A DNA stretch of 64,000 nucleotides from Rhyacichthys aspro. Its lineage: Eukaryota > Chordata > Actinopteri > Gobiiformes > Rhyacichthyidae. The DNA is taken from contig CM072152.1 in assembly GCA_036850595.1 (NCBI GenBank), forward strand, positions 5,413,640 through 5,477,639, in the 5' to 3' direction. Shown here in pieces: positions 11,501 to 24,600 of this stretch. Position 1 is the stretch's first letter. Every line of letters begins with the position of its first letter. The translations under genes were made by a program, and so were the position numbers. The notes below the pieces were generated by a model. The model searched no databases, had not been told where the DNA came from, and saw nothing but the letters and a program-made list of their open reading frames with translations.

Positions 11501-14500
11501 ACTATTTTCTTTTTGGCCAAGGCTGAAATGCAAAGCCAACTCCAACAACTGACAAAATGTTATCCAAAACAACCACTTTCTTCTTAAGATACAGTTTGAA
11601 CTTTTTTCTAGTGTTGTAATATTCAAGGTCAAGTTCAGTGCTTGCAAATATCACAAGGCTCGGGCAAAATATGATTTTCATTACATTTTTAAAAGACAAG
11701 AAAATAGGTGCTGACTTGGATTTGACAGGGTCACTAAAACTAGAGTCAAGAAGAGTAAAGCTGGGTCTTACAAAATATTAAATGCATGATGTCTGGTGAT
11801 GTTTTTAATTTTAAATGCTGCTGGATCATGGGTTCAATCTATACACCCAACTAGGTCAATCCACGTGTCTCTTTATAGTTTTATTCTGTCATACATAAAA
11901 TCCTCCATTAGCTTATGTGGGTTTTAAAAAAAGTGAAGTTAAATGTTTCTGCTCCGTGAAACAATCTGTTCATTTGTTCCGACGAGTGCCCTCAGAGGAC
12001 CAGACAACACTGAAAGAAGTCCCATAAATGCTCTTATTCATAAACAGCTCTGCCTCATTTGACACAAGACGACTGAATTCCTTTCTTATCTACAAAGATA
12101 TCAGCGAGGAGAGCACTTCCAGAGAGCTTCTTTCTAAAGCAAAGCTGACGAGGTAAACAGTCCACACAAGTGAAAGAAGCAGAACGGAGGCCATACTCAG
12201 ACAGTTGAGGGTCATAATAAAGGATTAGTAAAGCGCATTGTCCCCATGACTGTTTTGTAGTTAATACAAACTCTCCCATGGTTTGCAGCACATAATAAAA
12301 ACTAATAGTGGCACTTATGGCAGAGGGGCAAAGTGCAAATGGGATATTAAACAATATATAACTGACTGTCACATTGTGTAGTGAGTATAGAAGATTCTCT
12401 ACATGGAATTTTTATTGTAGGTCATGTGTTGTACACAAACACATGTCTGGGATGGGTTTACCTGAGAGGGCGGTCCTGGGGTCTCGGGTGAGGACAGACT
12501 GGCCTGGCTGTTGACACTCATCTCCAGTGTGTCCACTTTCTCGTAGGTCCTCTTCTGTCTTCCGGGCATCTCCAAAGGGCTCAGTGCAGGATTTGCTCTG
12601 TTTAAAGAACGGGCCGGTGCAGTCAGGTCCTCTCGTGACGAACACCTGCCGGAACCCCCTGTTCCTGCTCCGTACCACCTGAGAGAGTTTGCTGGGGAGC
12701 GTGTGCGAGATACCATCCCCCTGTCCCCTGTGTCCTGGTGGTCCAGTCCGGCCCGCACCTCCCTCATGGTGTTGGAGCGGCTGACCACCTCTCTCATTTC
12801 GGCCATCAGCTTCTCGTGGGTGCACAGTTCGCCGGTGCTGCCAACAGAGCCAGGTCTGCCTCCCGCCCCCGCCCCGGCTCCCACTCTCCTCCGGCTCTTC
12901 CTCCTCAGACTGGGGGAAGGCCCTGTGGAGTAGCCTGAGTCCTGGTAGTTGCCTGTGGTCTGAGGTGTGGATGAGGGGAAGTCCTGAGAGGCCTGGCTGC
13001 TCTGGCGGCTGTGGCGTGCCTCCATGGCCCGCTGCACTGTGGCCTCTAGGACTCTCCAGTTCTGTTTCTTGTCCAGTGTGTTAGGAGCCTGGCCTGGCTC
13101 CCTGTCCCGGACCTGACCTCTGGCCTGGGGATGAGCGTGGGCCAAGACAGGATCCTGTCTGGAGGTAGGGGAAGGAGTACGAGTGGGAACAGGAGAGCTG
13201 GGTACGAGCCCCTGTTTGGGATCTATGTTAACCATGTGTTTGATGCACTCCAGTCCGGCTGGGCTGTAGTCCGAGGAGGACGGGTTTCTCCTGTGTCTAG
13301 AACCAGGAGTTGGGTGCTGCAGGAATCTGGGTTTTTGTAGACTGTGAGTGGGTGTGAGGCGGGACAGTGGCTGTCCGTTATACAGGTGCGCCCCCTCCAC
13401 CTCCATGTCGACGGGGGGCTCGTCATATATGGGACACTCTGTAACAGGGTCATCGTAGATTGGAGCAGTGTAAGCGTACTGAGGGGAGACAGGCCGAGGG
13501 GTGCTGGTCTGTGACCGGTGCAATAGTGGACTGGGATGACCGCTGTCTCCCACCAAACAGAAGCTTCCATTGCTGGCTTTTCTCAGGTGATGGGCGTGTC
13601 GTGTGTCCGCTGCCATTTTGCCAGAGGGAGCAGTTTTATACCCTTGTGCAGAGTGTCCCCCCTGGGGCTTGTTGTTGGAGGGGAGAAGGGTGAACGTGTT
13701 GGCCTTCCCTGGGGCACTGTGCTGGAGGAACTGCTGCTGCTGCTGCTGCTGCTGGGCAGGGCTGGCCTGACCTCGGCTCATGCTGTTCACCTTCACCAAC
13801 ATGGCTGCTTTAGAGCCAGGTGCAGGCTGCCATCTTTGGGGAGCATCCCTGAGAAAAATACAGAACAGGATGCCATGTTAAAAAAATAAATATTCTGTTG
13901 TATAAGCATTACAACTACATATACTTACTTAATATACACACTTAATATAACTACATATACTTGAGTAGCCCAAACGACCAGTGGACAAGCCGGAGGGTGT
14001 GGTTACATGTGAAGCCTCCAATCCACCCTGTTCAGTCAGTATGTTGACATGCACTGCTCAATCAGTTATAGCTCTAGGACATTCAGCTGCACAACTGTCC
14101 TTGTCCCAGTGTGCAGCATTAAAGGGAATCCATTTATTGACTCTCTTTCTGGTTGACCTTTCATGTCCCAAACTAAAAAAACTTGACTAACAAGTTAGCA
14201 TAGTGACAAAAACTGTGTTTTCACAACAGGATAAAAATGATTGTTTTTTGCACACCTTTTTACAGTCTGCCCAGTCTCATGGTCTAATTATTTGACAGAC
14301 TCTATTAGCAGCTGGAACCCCTGACGTCACTTAGAATAACCAGGGTGACATGTTAGCTCGATGTGAGTCAAAGTAAAGTCAAGTTTAGCAGACATAAGTC
14401 AAATTTCCAAAGCTTTAGAATACAGTGCATTGTGTAAGACTAACTGCACTATGAAAATGTAATGAGGCACTAAGCAATTTTCAAGATTTGATCTATTTCA

Positions 14501-15697
14501 GTCGTTTCAAGGGACTGGGAAAAATCAGCTGAGAGCCACAAATTCTTTTCTAAACATTTCACTGACCTTGAGCTCCATTTTTAGTCCAGCAGTCATAATA
14601 GCCCTGCCATGAAACAATAAATCTAGTGTGTGGGCAAAGCAAGGGCCTCAGAATACCCGGGAAAGGACTTTAGTGTCACTTAATGTGTGATCCCAGAAAA
14701 ACTAAATTGAGTAACTGAAATAGCCTCATCTACTTCATTTATATCTATGTATGACCATAATGGGTTATGAAAGTCTGCAATCAGAATCAGTCAGTAGGCA
14801 TTTGAACAGTTAACTCGAAGGCATCATGAAAAGCACTTGATCTAAGGAATTCTGGATTGTAGTAGCTGAGAAAATCTCCACTGAGGTCCAAAGGTTAATT
14901 CGTCTCATTTCAGTTGAGAGGCTGGGCTAACTTCAAACCCAATGGCCCACTGCTAATCCCGGCGACGGAAAACAATCTGCTATCAATCTGGTCACGCTGC
15001 CCCATACTCCTCATAATCTGCACATATAATCAGGACATTTCAGGCCTCCGCTGATCAAAAACGTGCCCTTATGGGTGAACAAATGTGTCGCGTGCGCAAG
15101 GCATTATCACACATTGGCTCATGGACACAGTTGGATGGTGTCCAGATTAGAACAGAGCATGTGACACTTCAGAATCATGTATGCCAGGGAAGTCGAAATG
15201 CCAACTGTATCCCAATCTAACTTTACAGCAGACTCCTCATTCTGCTCCTTTTAGCATTGTTTAGCACAGACTATTTTAACTACAAATGGGCTACTACTGA
15301 CAATGACATGCACTTTGCCAAGAAGCTTCAAGAGTTTTCAAAGAGTGGATTTTGTGGTGACCTCAAAAAAATCACCAGCAACCACCTGTCGAAAAGAAAA
15401 ACAATGCCTTCTCACTTCACCAGAAGTCCAATGTAGTATTAGTAATTCTTTGGCAAACTCTGTTGCTTGCTCTGTTTAGCATTGACCATTTAAACCCTTT
15501 GCAAAAAAGCTGTTATTCACATGCTTATAGAGTTTTGAATTGGACATTTTGTGGCCTAAATACAGAATCAACTAGCAACCAGCTCTCAGACTCAACCCAA
15601 AGTTTGAAAAAAACAAAGCTTCCTCCTCCCTTAATCAAAGGTCAAACAGGTTGGTAATCCGTCCGAAGCAGACTTACCTTTCACGCGCTCTAAACAT
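2380..15697 (-). CDS. arhgap39: arhgap39 short isoform from an internal promoter, no WW domains
   Basis: Predicted join: 15697-15678, 13848-12462, 8689-8047, 7233-7141, 4994-4921, 4760-4561, 3963-3872, 3801-3632, 2574-2380, which is 957 codons plus stop. The alternative first exon encodes MFRARE plus two bases (AG), then a GTAAGT donor. AG joins the G at the start of the long exon, giving MFRARERDAPQRW, the same phase as the WW exon. A TGA stop sits directly before the ATG, so the frame cannot extend further upstream. The product would keep MyTH4 and RhoGAP but lose both WW domains, and with them presumably Robo and proline-rich partner binding. The phase match and strong donor are seen directly; transcription from here is inferred from the adjacent GC-rich promoter-like block. 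Confidence 0.6.
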
Positions 15698-18600
15698 TCA
15701 ATAGTGTGATTAATTGGATCGCAGCTGATCGCCGTCTGTCCCGGTTAAATCCAAATGTAAACACACACGTCCGTGGAGCAAGCGTTCAAAGGCTTCCCCT
15801 ATTTCCAGGAGCGCTTACTGAGAGTCAGTTGAGAGTTTGAGAGGGCAGTAACGGCAGGAAGAGGACGCGGGGGGGAGGGGGGAGGGGGGAGGGAAAAGAA
15901 AAGAGACGGGACACTCCTCCCCTCACGTCCCGAGAACAATGCTCAACAACAATTCCCCTGAGGACCACGAGCCAACGGCCAGCTTCCTTAAAGGTGCTAG
16001 TAGCTCCTGCTCGGCCCCCTCTGCCCCTCCTCTAACTGTGAGGACCTGGGCTCACCTTTGAACCCAGGGTTACCAGGGTAACCATTATACTGTTATATAT
16101 ACTATCATACTTAATGAACTGTCTTGTACTTGCATTAATAAATAAAACAGAGTGACATAAAAATGGAGGCACCGAAATTAAACTAAATAAGAACGGACTA
16201 AAAGAGAAGAAAAAGAAAAAAAAAACATAATGGAAAGGAAATGGGGACGAGTACTAAAAGTGAAGAAAACAGAACCAAAAGGGATCAAAAAAGAACAAAA
16301 CAGTGCTAAAGGGGAACCAAAGATGAATAAACTGTCAAGGGTAAAAAATAGCACAAAAATGGAATAAAACAATACTAACAGGGAACAAAATCTCACCAAA
16401 AGAGAACCAAAAAGCACTGGGGTGGAGTAAGAAGGGGCAAAAATAACGCTAAAAATGAACCAAATGAAAAATAAAATTAGGAACACAAGTGTAATTAAAG
16501 GAAGAAATGGCAATTAAGGAAACAAAAACATCAAAAGGTAGGAAACACACTTTAGGGAACAATATGACAAAACTACACAAAAAGACAGAAAAAAAGGTTG
16601 AAAAGAGAATCAACTGACAGTAAAAAAGGGACAAGATGATACTAGATAAGAATAAAAAGATGTAAAGGATATGAAATGGCACTAAAAGGAACTAAATTAT
16701 GCTACACGGGAAATTAATGACACTAAAAGACTATACAAAAATGGGATAGAAAAAAGACTACAAATTAATAATGCATACAAAAGACACAAAATGAGACAAT
16801 ATTGCAGAGTTAACCATTTCCAAAGTCATTTAACTATTTCTTTTTCCATCGACTGGAGAACTGGCACTGCTAATATATCGCAGGTTGTCCACAACACAAC
16901 AGGGAAGGCCGACAGCAGCTCACAAGTGGTTTTGAATGTAAACAGGATCTTCAAAAGGCCCCACAGCTTCACAAAAACCAGTAAAGAGCTGACAAACAAC
17001 TGGATCCCAGCCACTTGGCACGGCCCCAACATGGCCCCCACCAGACGCTTTACTGCAACAAACAGAGACAGACGGACACGTGTGAAGACAAGGCCCTCTG
17101 ATAGTTGGGATCCACCAGAGAAACCGCCGCCATTTAGTCGTTACAAGCCGGTGTGGTTAAACAAGGCTGATGTCTGACAGCTGTAAACGTGAGAAGCCAC
17201 TGTTTGTGCTCTTTTGAAACGGTGTATGTTTTCTCACTCAAACAGGATGAGGTGATCTGGAAGCTTCTAGCCCACCTCTGCGGGCCCGACTGACAGTTTT
17301 TTAGCGCCGCCGTGTTACGACAGAGGAAACATCAAGGCCTTTTCCTGCAGTGGGACAACACAAAAACGGACCTCACAAGTCAAACCACAATAATCACGTT
17401 CCCTTTTACTCCGGCCAAGTAAATGAAAAGTTGTTACTCACACTCTCGTAAAAACAATCATCTAACGACGTGGATCTGTTTTCAGTGTTTCTAGTTTATG
17501 AAGACTGACCTTTAAAAAAAGAAAAGTGACCACTATGTCCTGTCCAGAGAGGTCTTCTGAAGGGTCTGGGACAGGACTTCCCCATACGCAATACAAACAG
17601 GAAATGTCTAATGTGAGATTCATACACAGGATGGAAGAATGTACCAGAGGTATTATTATATCCCGCTCTATACTTAATACATTAGGTTTCAAAGGAGGAC
17701 ACTTAAAGATATAGGGATGGTTAGATCACCCAGGTTATATCTCCTAGGGGCAGAGGTGTCACAAATTTGCATTTAAAGAGTTAATGGCTAGGCTAGTAAC
17801 TTGTGATTAGCCTTTAGGAGACAAAGACCATCTTGAAAACAAGGAGGTCAAGGAAAAAAAGAACAAAACAGGTCTTGAAATCCAGGAAAATGTTTTTGTG
17901 TTATTGATTATATGTTAAAGAAACAGGAAAGAAAAGAAATAAATACAACACTAAAAACATTTTACCTCAAACTATGCAATAGGAAAATATTTCTTTTTGA
18001 TGGTGTCTTCAGATGAAACAGGGAGACTAACCTTTCTGTTAAAGGCAAAGTGAGCTAAAGTCGACAAATATGAGAACACATATCTTGCAACACACATAAA
18101 AACATAAAATTACATCACAGCTCAAAGATACAAGATTTATATTACAAAGTAACAGGCCCAATTAAGTTTAATGCAGGGGTTTTCACCTTTAGCTGAAAAG
18201 TACATGCTGAAAAATAACATAGTCTTGTTTTAACAAAAATGAATACAGGCTAAACACAGATAAGCCTTTTCTTTACTGAACAGGATGTGAAATCTGATCA
18301 TTTCAAAACAAAGATGCTGCTAGAGAATGGAACATCTAGATGGAAAATGTAATATCCAAGCTATACAAAGTCCAATACTTATCACTAAACTGATATAACA
18401 GTTCAACATGAAGATGAAAGCAAGGCTAATTTTGTACATGTAGGCCTTTAGCCTTGTGAAACTACTAACTAATAAACTGTTGTCAGAACAGAAGACAACT
18501 GACTTCCAAATGCAGTTCATACTTCATACTAAACATTGTGACACAAAAAACAAGGTTTCAGGTTATTGTGTGTATTTAAACTAGAAGAGTTAAATTATTC

Positions 18601-21600
18601 TATTAAATATGATGATAACAGGTCCAAACATTTTGCTATAAATTACAGTGAAATGTGCCACTGATTCATTGATATTTAATCAGTCATCAACGCTTATAAC
18701 CTAACTGGAATCTAATGACCCTTTGGTGTCAACGGTAAAAGCCTATTCTCTGGTGACTAAAAATGAACCCACCCATTGGCTGAGAGGAGCACTCCTGCTC
18801 CCAGTATTGGAAGAAAAGGATTTGGTCAGGCTTTGTGTCTGTTGTTTGCCTGCTATTGTCCCCAGTTAGGCTCAGAAAAGGTCTCGTATGTTCACCCCCT
18901 CCGATGTTGGCACATTATTCGGGATGTCAGCAGGGAGTGTGGCTCACCGATCATCTGTATATGGCACTGAGGCCAGTAACCAGTTCCAATGGAAGACCAT
19001 GGAGACCTCCTATCTCTATCCAGAGCCTGTAATCCCATTACACAGCAGGGGAAGCACACATATATCAGAGGAGCCTAGGGTCAACCAAAGCAGAATGATT
19101 ACACGCTACGCACCTAAAGACAGACAAAGGGGCCACTTATACAACACTAGTATTCCTGAAAATTGAAAAGTTGTTCCCATGCAGATAAAAAAGAATCTGC
19201 ATTCATTCAGATCAATCCAGATGTTGAAAACACTGTAACTAGGCTTCAATGTGGCACTGTGAACACTGCTGCCAAACACAAGAGACTACACACAAAGAAG
19301 ACACATAAAAGTGCACTTTATAACAGACAACTTAGCAGCACTAACAAATACTCAAGTTTCTGTTATATGTTTGTTTGAGAAGAACAATATATTTCTCCAT
19401 TGTTGTTATAACAATCAACAATTTTGGAAAAATGTTGGAAATGTAATAACAGTGATCTTGATAAAAAAATGGAGGATATTTTCAAAAGTTCATATTTTCA
19501 ATGTCCCAAGGTGAAAGTCTGAATACCCACTGAATTGTCTGTGGGCCCAAAGTTAGTATAACGGTACTGCAACAGTACTACTGGGGGGTGGGGTGTTGGA
19601 GAATGAGATGAGAGAGAGGAGGGTGTGAGTGTAAATGAGCCCGGGTGGGGATTAGTCGTGGGAGAGTGCAGAGGGAATGAGCGCGAAGCCTGGGCATTCC
19701 TCAGAGCTCATTCAGGGGCCTTTGAAACAGTGGAGGAGCCTCACACAATGCATGGCTGTGCCATCGTCACGGCGACGCCTCCTTCAAACAGCAGTGAGGG
19801 GGGGTATGGGTGGAAAGATGAGAGGAAAGGGCCATCTTCAACCTTTAGAGCCGGTCATGCAAACACATTCTTACATAACGCTCAACAGGTCCAGGCTTTA
19901 ATCAGAAAGAAAGTTGTTTACAAAGGGTGTGCTAGCTGCTATCCACCCGTCTTTCAGGTGTTCGATCATATTAGCTTAAGGAGGGTATTTGATATTGTCT
20001 CAGAGTTTAAGAAAATACATGAAGAGACACGAAGCTATAATTGTAGCTTGGAGTGCTAAAACACACCACAATTACTAGATCTTTTCTGTTTGTGCAGTCG
20101 TCATTTCTTTTTCAGCCATTGCCAAAGCACAGATTAACACAGACAGACTTGGAGTGCACACCTAAGATATGCTCACTAATGCACCCACAAACGCCTTCTT
20201 TCAGAGCCTGGAGCTAGCATGTGAGAGCTTCAGAAGACAGGGAAACGGTAAATAAAATGAAGTTAGAGGCCCCTTTAGAAACCGCCAGGCTAATCAGATT
20301 GGCCGCTGGGGCAGCAAATCAACTTAAGGTCAGCCAATTTCAATTAGTCCTGCAACTCTACTGTCCCACATCAGCGAACATACAGTCCTAGATAGTTATG
20401 CCGCTGCTCTGGACATTCGTGTGGTCAGGTCGTCTCAATCAGCAGCTAAATATACTATAGGGACTCTCCTGTCAGCAGATGCTCTGTCTCTGCTTTCTTT
20501 CCTGCCTGGAATAACTGCCATTGGAAAAGCCATCAGCTGAGTCACTTTGGTAGATATGGATATAAGTTCTTAAATATACCCTTTGGGAATGACAGGCTTT
20601 GAAAAACAGGGTTATTATTAAACATTGGCTGGACAGGAAAAGGATATGAGGTCGTAGAGACGGAGCTTCAGCTACAAAAACACCTCACAGCCAAGACCAA
20701 TGAGATCAGTGTTATCTGCGTAGGGGAAGGAAATTAAAAAGACAAAGAGGATTCACTGAGGACAATAGTGTATACATTTTTCGAATGTTTTAACAATCCG
20801 CCATAATTTAAAATAATTAGCAACTTGGCTGAGAACATGAAACATAAAATAAATGTGGTGATTACTATTAACTGCGGAGAAGCCAATGAATAATACCCCA
20901 ACTGTACTGCTATAGTCTTTACAGCAGACCTTTCCATAGCAGCTAAAAAGTCATAAAACGTCAGGGTGCTTCACAGCTTAAAGTCCAACCTGATTTGATC
21001 AGTCCATTGTATATGAAAGCGCATCATATATCAAAGTGCATATGCTTTTCTGTAAGGTTTGAGATATACTGCATATACATGCATATGTGAGGGCATGAAC
21101 ATCACCAGTATCATCGCCCATATCCATGCATAGATTTGACACGTCCGAGGAGCAGGGCTGCAAAAGTTAACGCAACATTATGCACAAATACATTTTAGGC
21201 ATGTAGGCCAGCAGTGGTTTCAGTCCACAAAACTAGGACTGTAAGTTTCCTATTCTAAACATCATCATTTGTGCTTTTTGAAAGTTGTACAATGTTGTTA
21301 AAGCAACACTGCATAACTTTTCAGGATATATTCCCATTGGTGCTACTAGAAATTCACATGGGACTGTTCTCTATCAATAATTATCTTAAAATTGCAGTTC
21401 TGATGTGAATGTGTGTTAACCTGGCTGGTTCTGTCATCATGTGATGGAATTGTGAGTCATATCAGTTGAACCAGCTAAAATATATGATTAAAATAGGAGG
21501 TATCATATTGGTTGTTATGTCAAGAAACAAGTAAAATTAATTTGGAGATACTTTAATGATTTTCAGGCTGATATTTGAGGTAAATTTGAGGTGTTACTAA

Positions 21601-24600
21601 GTGTGTTACTTAAAATAATGTAATATTTTAACAAATACTGTAAATAACATGTTAAAAAATATTCTAACAAGCACAAGCACTAAACGTGCCTAAACAATGC
21701 ACAAAATGTTACACTAAAATCTGAATTCTAATATTTTAAACTATGTGTGTATGTAAGGAAATACAATTCTAAATTTCTATTAAGAGCATTAAGAAAATGA
21801 GAAGCAAGTGGTACCAATTCTTAAAACAGAGGGTAGATTGTCTAAACACTGACAAAATTTCACACCTTTTGCAGGACTAGAGACTTTTGTCAAATTTAAC
21901 CATTTCCATAAACAACCTGATATTTCAACAAGAGAAGAAATTATCCATTCAAAAAGATATTCAATGTTTCTAATTAAGAGCATTAAGATAAGTTTCCAGT
22001 GCTTTTGATCCATAAAACCAGGGCTATAAGTTTACAATTCAATTATTAAACACCATTTTGCAAAATTTGCAAATTTGACCATTTGCAAAAGCAACCTGAT
22101 ATTTTAACAAGTTGATAAAATATGGATATGTTTGTTTTTATTTCTAAATTTCACTTAAGCACTAAGTTTATAAGCTGCATTCTTCTTTTTTTCTCACAAC
22201 TAGAACAACTGTCCAAAAAGCAGAACTGTGCATGCTGCCGGACAAATGCACAATCCCAACCCATGATTCCTCCGAAAAACAGCTGTCGTCACGGAGACAT
22301 AAAAATGGCGCGGAAGCATGAAATGGAGGCATAGTTGGCAGCCTCAGAGACACCTTCGAGCCCAGCTGTCCCGTTAACAGCTGAAGTGACGCACCTCCCT
22401 CTTGGTCCGAGCCAGCATGTCTCGTTGCTGTGCGTGTCTGTGGCTCCTACGGTCTGACCCTCAAGAGAGCTGGGTTGGGCCCCGGGAGCAACCACTGAGA
22501 GTTCCAGTTCAAGTGACAGGACGAGGCCAAACCCTGCTGGATTCCACAGAGATCAGCGCCAGGAATTGAAAAGAGAATCTGGGATCTCATTACAGCTCAT
22601 TCTAGGTAATGTGATTTGAAACAGGGGAACATAGTGGAGAATATAATAACAGTTACATAGTGAACCATAACATTCAATTAGTGGGGTTCATGGATATATT
22701 CCATTTCAAATTCCCATACATTTTCCAGGCTTAAATTTCTAGGATTCCCAATAGTTTTTTCAGATCATATAACAAAGTACTACAGCTTTACAGCTGTTCT
22801 ATGTTTTAATATAATATGATGGAAAAGATGGAAGATTTAAATATTATAATCAGAAATTAAAAAGGTCCAAACTCCATTTTGAAAGTGGGTGGTATCTCAC
22901 ACATAAAGAAAATCTGAATAGTTAAGTGGGTGTGTTGTCTTAATCGTGCACAGACTACCAGATCTGAAAGCAACAGAACAATGCGGACAAAAGACCAAAA
23001 ATGTATAGAAAAGTAAGTAACACATAAATTAGTAGTGTGGTTGATCTGTTACTTAGTCAGAGCAGGACTACTAGGATACTGCAATCTTTCCAAATTGGTA
23101 AATCATCGACAGCTGAAATCCCAACTGTACACACCCCTACCTCTTGATCTAAATCCATACTAGTCCACACTGTATACTAGGAATTGTGAATTTGAAATGG
23201 ATAGCGGTAAAGCCCTAAAGGCTATGTGGATAAAAAACACCTGTTTATTCTGTGCGTCAGCTGAGTGAGCCAACAAACCGCTTCAGGCTAGTTCATGTGG
23301 TGCCACCGCTTCTCCGTGAACGCTGGACATTTTCCAAAGTCCCACGGCACCAGAGAGAGAGAAAGCCGGCGTGGAAATGATATCTAAACTTAAACAAAAG
23401 AGAGACACATAAAACTGGGACTCTGTAATCTAGATCTGGAGAATGCCCAGAACTCTTGCCTTTACAAGACAGACAAAAAAAGACATTGTGACAGACCGAA
23501 GCACTTAGGCACATAACTATCAGAAGTTCAAAGTGCAAGTTTTTCATAAGGAGGAAAGAGAAGGGGAAAATCTATTAGAGAGCGACATAAAAGTCCATAT
23601 GGAAAGAGCAGGACTGGAGAGATAAAACCACTCTTTCCAAAGTGTGTAAAACTGTTGTGTCTACGTTCTCAAGAGTAGCAAGCAGCAGACTTGGTCGTAA
23701 ACATGTAGACAATGTGTGAGTCATTAAAAAGTCACAACTATAATTTCCCTATAAGACACATTCTCATTTCCTAACGAAACCCAGTGGTAATGACTAAAAG
23801 CTGTATAGAATAAACAAGAACAGAATTTCGGCATACTTTAGCTTTCATGTTCTTGGGTTTAATAGAAAAAATGTCAACATCTTTCCCTAAAAGTACAGAG
23901 AAATATATATCAAAACTAAATTGTCTGTCTGCTGGAGCATTTTAAACTTAGAGCAAATCTGTAAAGTAATCTTTTAAGTAGCTACCTTGTTTCCTCTTTA
24001 ATTCAAAGTAGCTGATTCAACTTTGCAATAAGCAGACGTGAAAGCAGCCAACTCTGTCCTCACTAAATCTCTTTAAAGGCAACTAAAGCTAGCTAACAAT
24101 CGGGAGAGACGAGTTTTAAGTGTGTAATGTCAACCTGACTGCACTGGTATATGATTACTGGCCTAAATGAGAGGGCACGTACAAATCGGTTGGTGTCATT
24201 TTAGTGTCCTGGGTCTATTCAGCAACATACCTAGACTTCCTGCTCAGAGAAAGCTTTGAGTTGACCCCAGGGGGGGCAAAAGGTTTTAAGCGAGACCCTT
24301 TGTTCCTTTTAGTGCTTCATTATGTGCAGCAGACCAACCCAGAAGACAAAAGAGTGTGGTGACCCTCATGTGAACCACCTTGGATTGCTCCTGGCTTGTC
24401 TTACACCATCCTGTAAGACCCTATCAGCAGGGCAGAGGGGCGGATATTTGTGCTCAAGGAAAGCAAAATGAATAAATGAGAAAGAGTAACAATAGTCGTG
24501 TTTCCATTTATAGATTTAATTTGCATTTTGAAATATTGGATTTCTTTGCTTGGCTGAGGTGTTGTCATTTTTGAAAATGCACCTAGAGTGATGTTTTTAC

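Larger units (their letters stand above)
8690..12461. other. arhgap39 intron between exons 4 and 5
   Basis: 3.8 kb, containing the hAT element and a less AT-rich stretch from about 10030 to 10990 with the octamer. No exon with matching splice sites and phase was found. ORFs around 10445-11008 are short, overlap on both strands and are not supported. Confidence 0.6.

Noticed and set aside
12412..12825. 137-codon minus-strand ORF overlapping exon 4
   Set aside because: Out-of-frame shadow of the real arhgap39 reading frame, which carries the continuous gene phase.
12462..13802. Internal Met at 13802 as the start of a separate 467-codon gene
   Set aside because: The frame is open upstream to a good acceptor at 13848 and phase-matches both candidate upstream exons; its 3' end also splices on in frame.
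16178..16682. Hydrophobic Phe/Ser/Leu-rich minus-strand ORFs that look like membrane proteins
   Set aside because: They arise from translating the A-rich degenerate repeat on its T-rich strand.
17738..17825. Short inverted repeat TCTCCTAGGGGC / GCCTTTAGGAGA about 85 bp apart
   Set aside because: Only about 10 of 12 bases pair and there is no flanking duplication; too weak to call an element or an RNA hairpin.
19625..20059. 144-codon plus-strand ORF, the longest one outside known exons
   Set aside because: No recognisable domain, no splice or promoter context and composition like the surrounding intron; this length is expected by chance in 64 kb.
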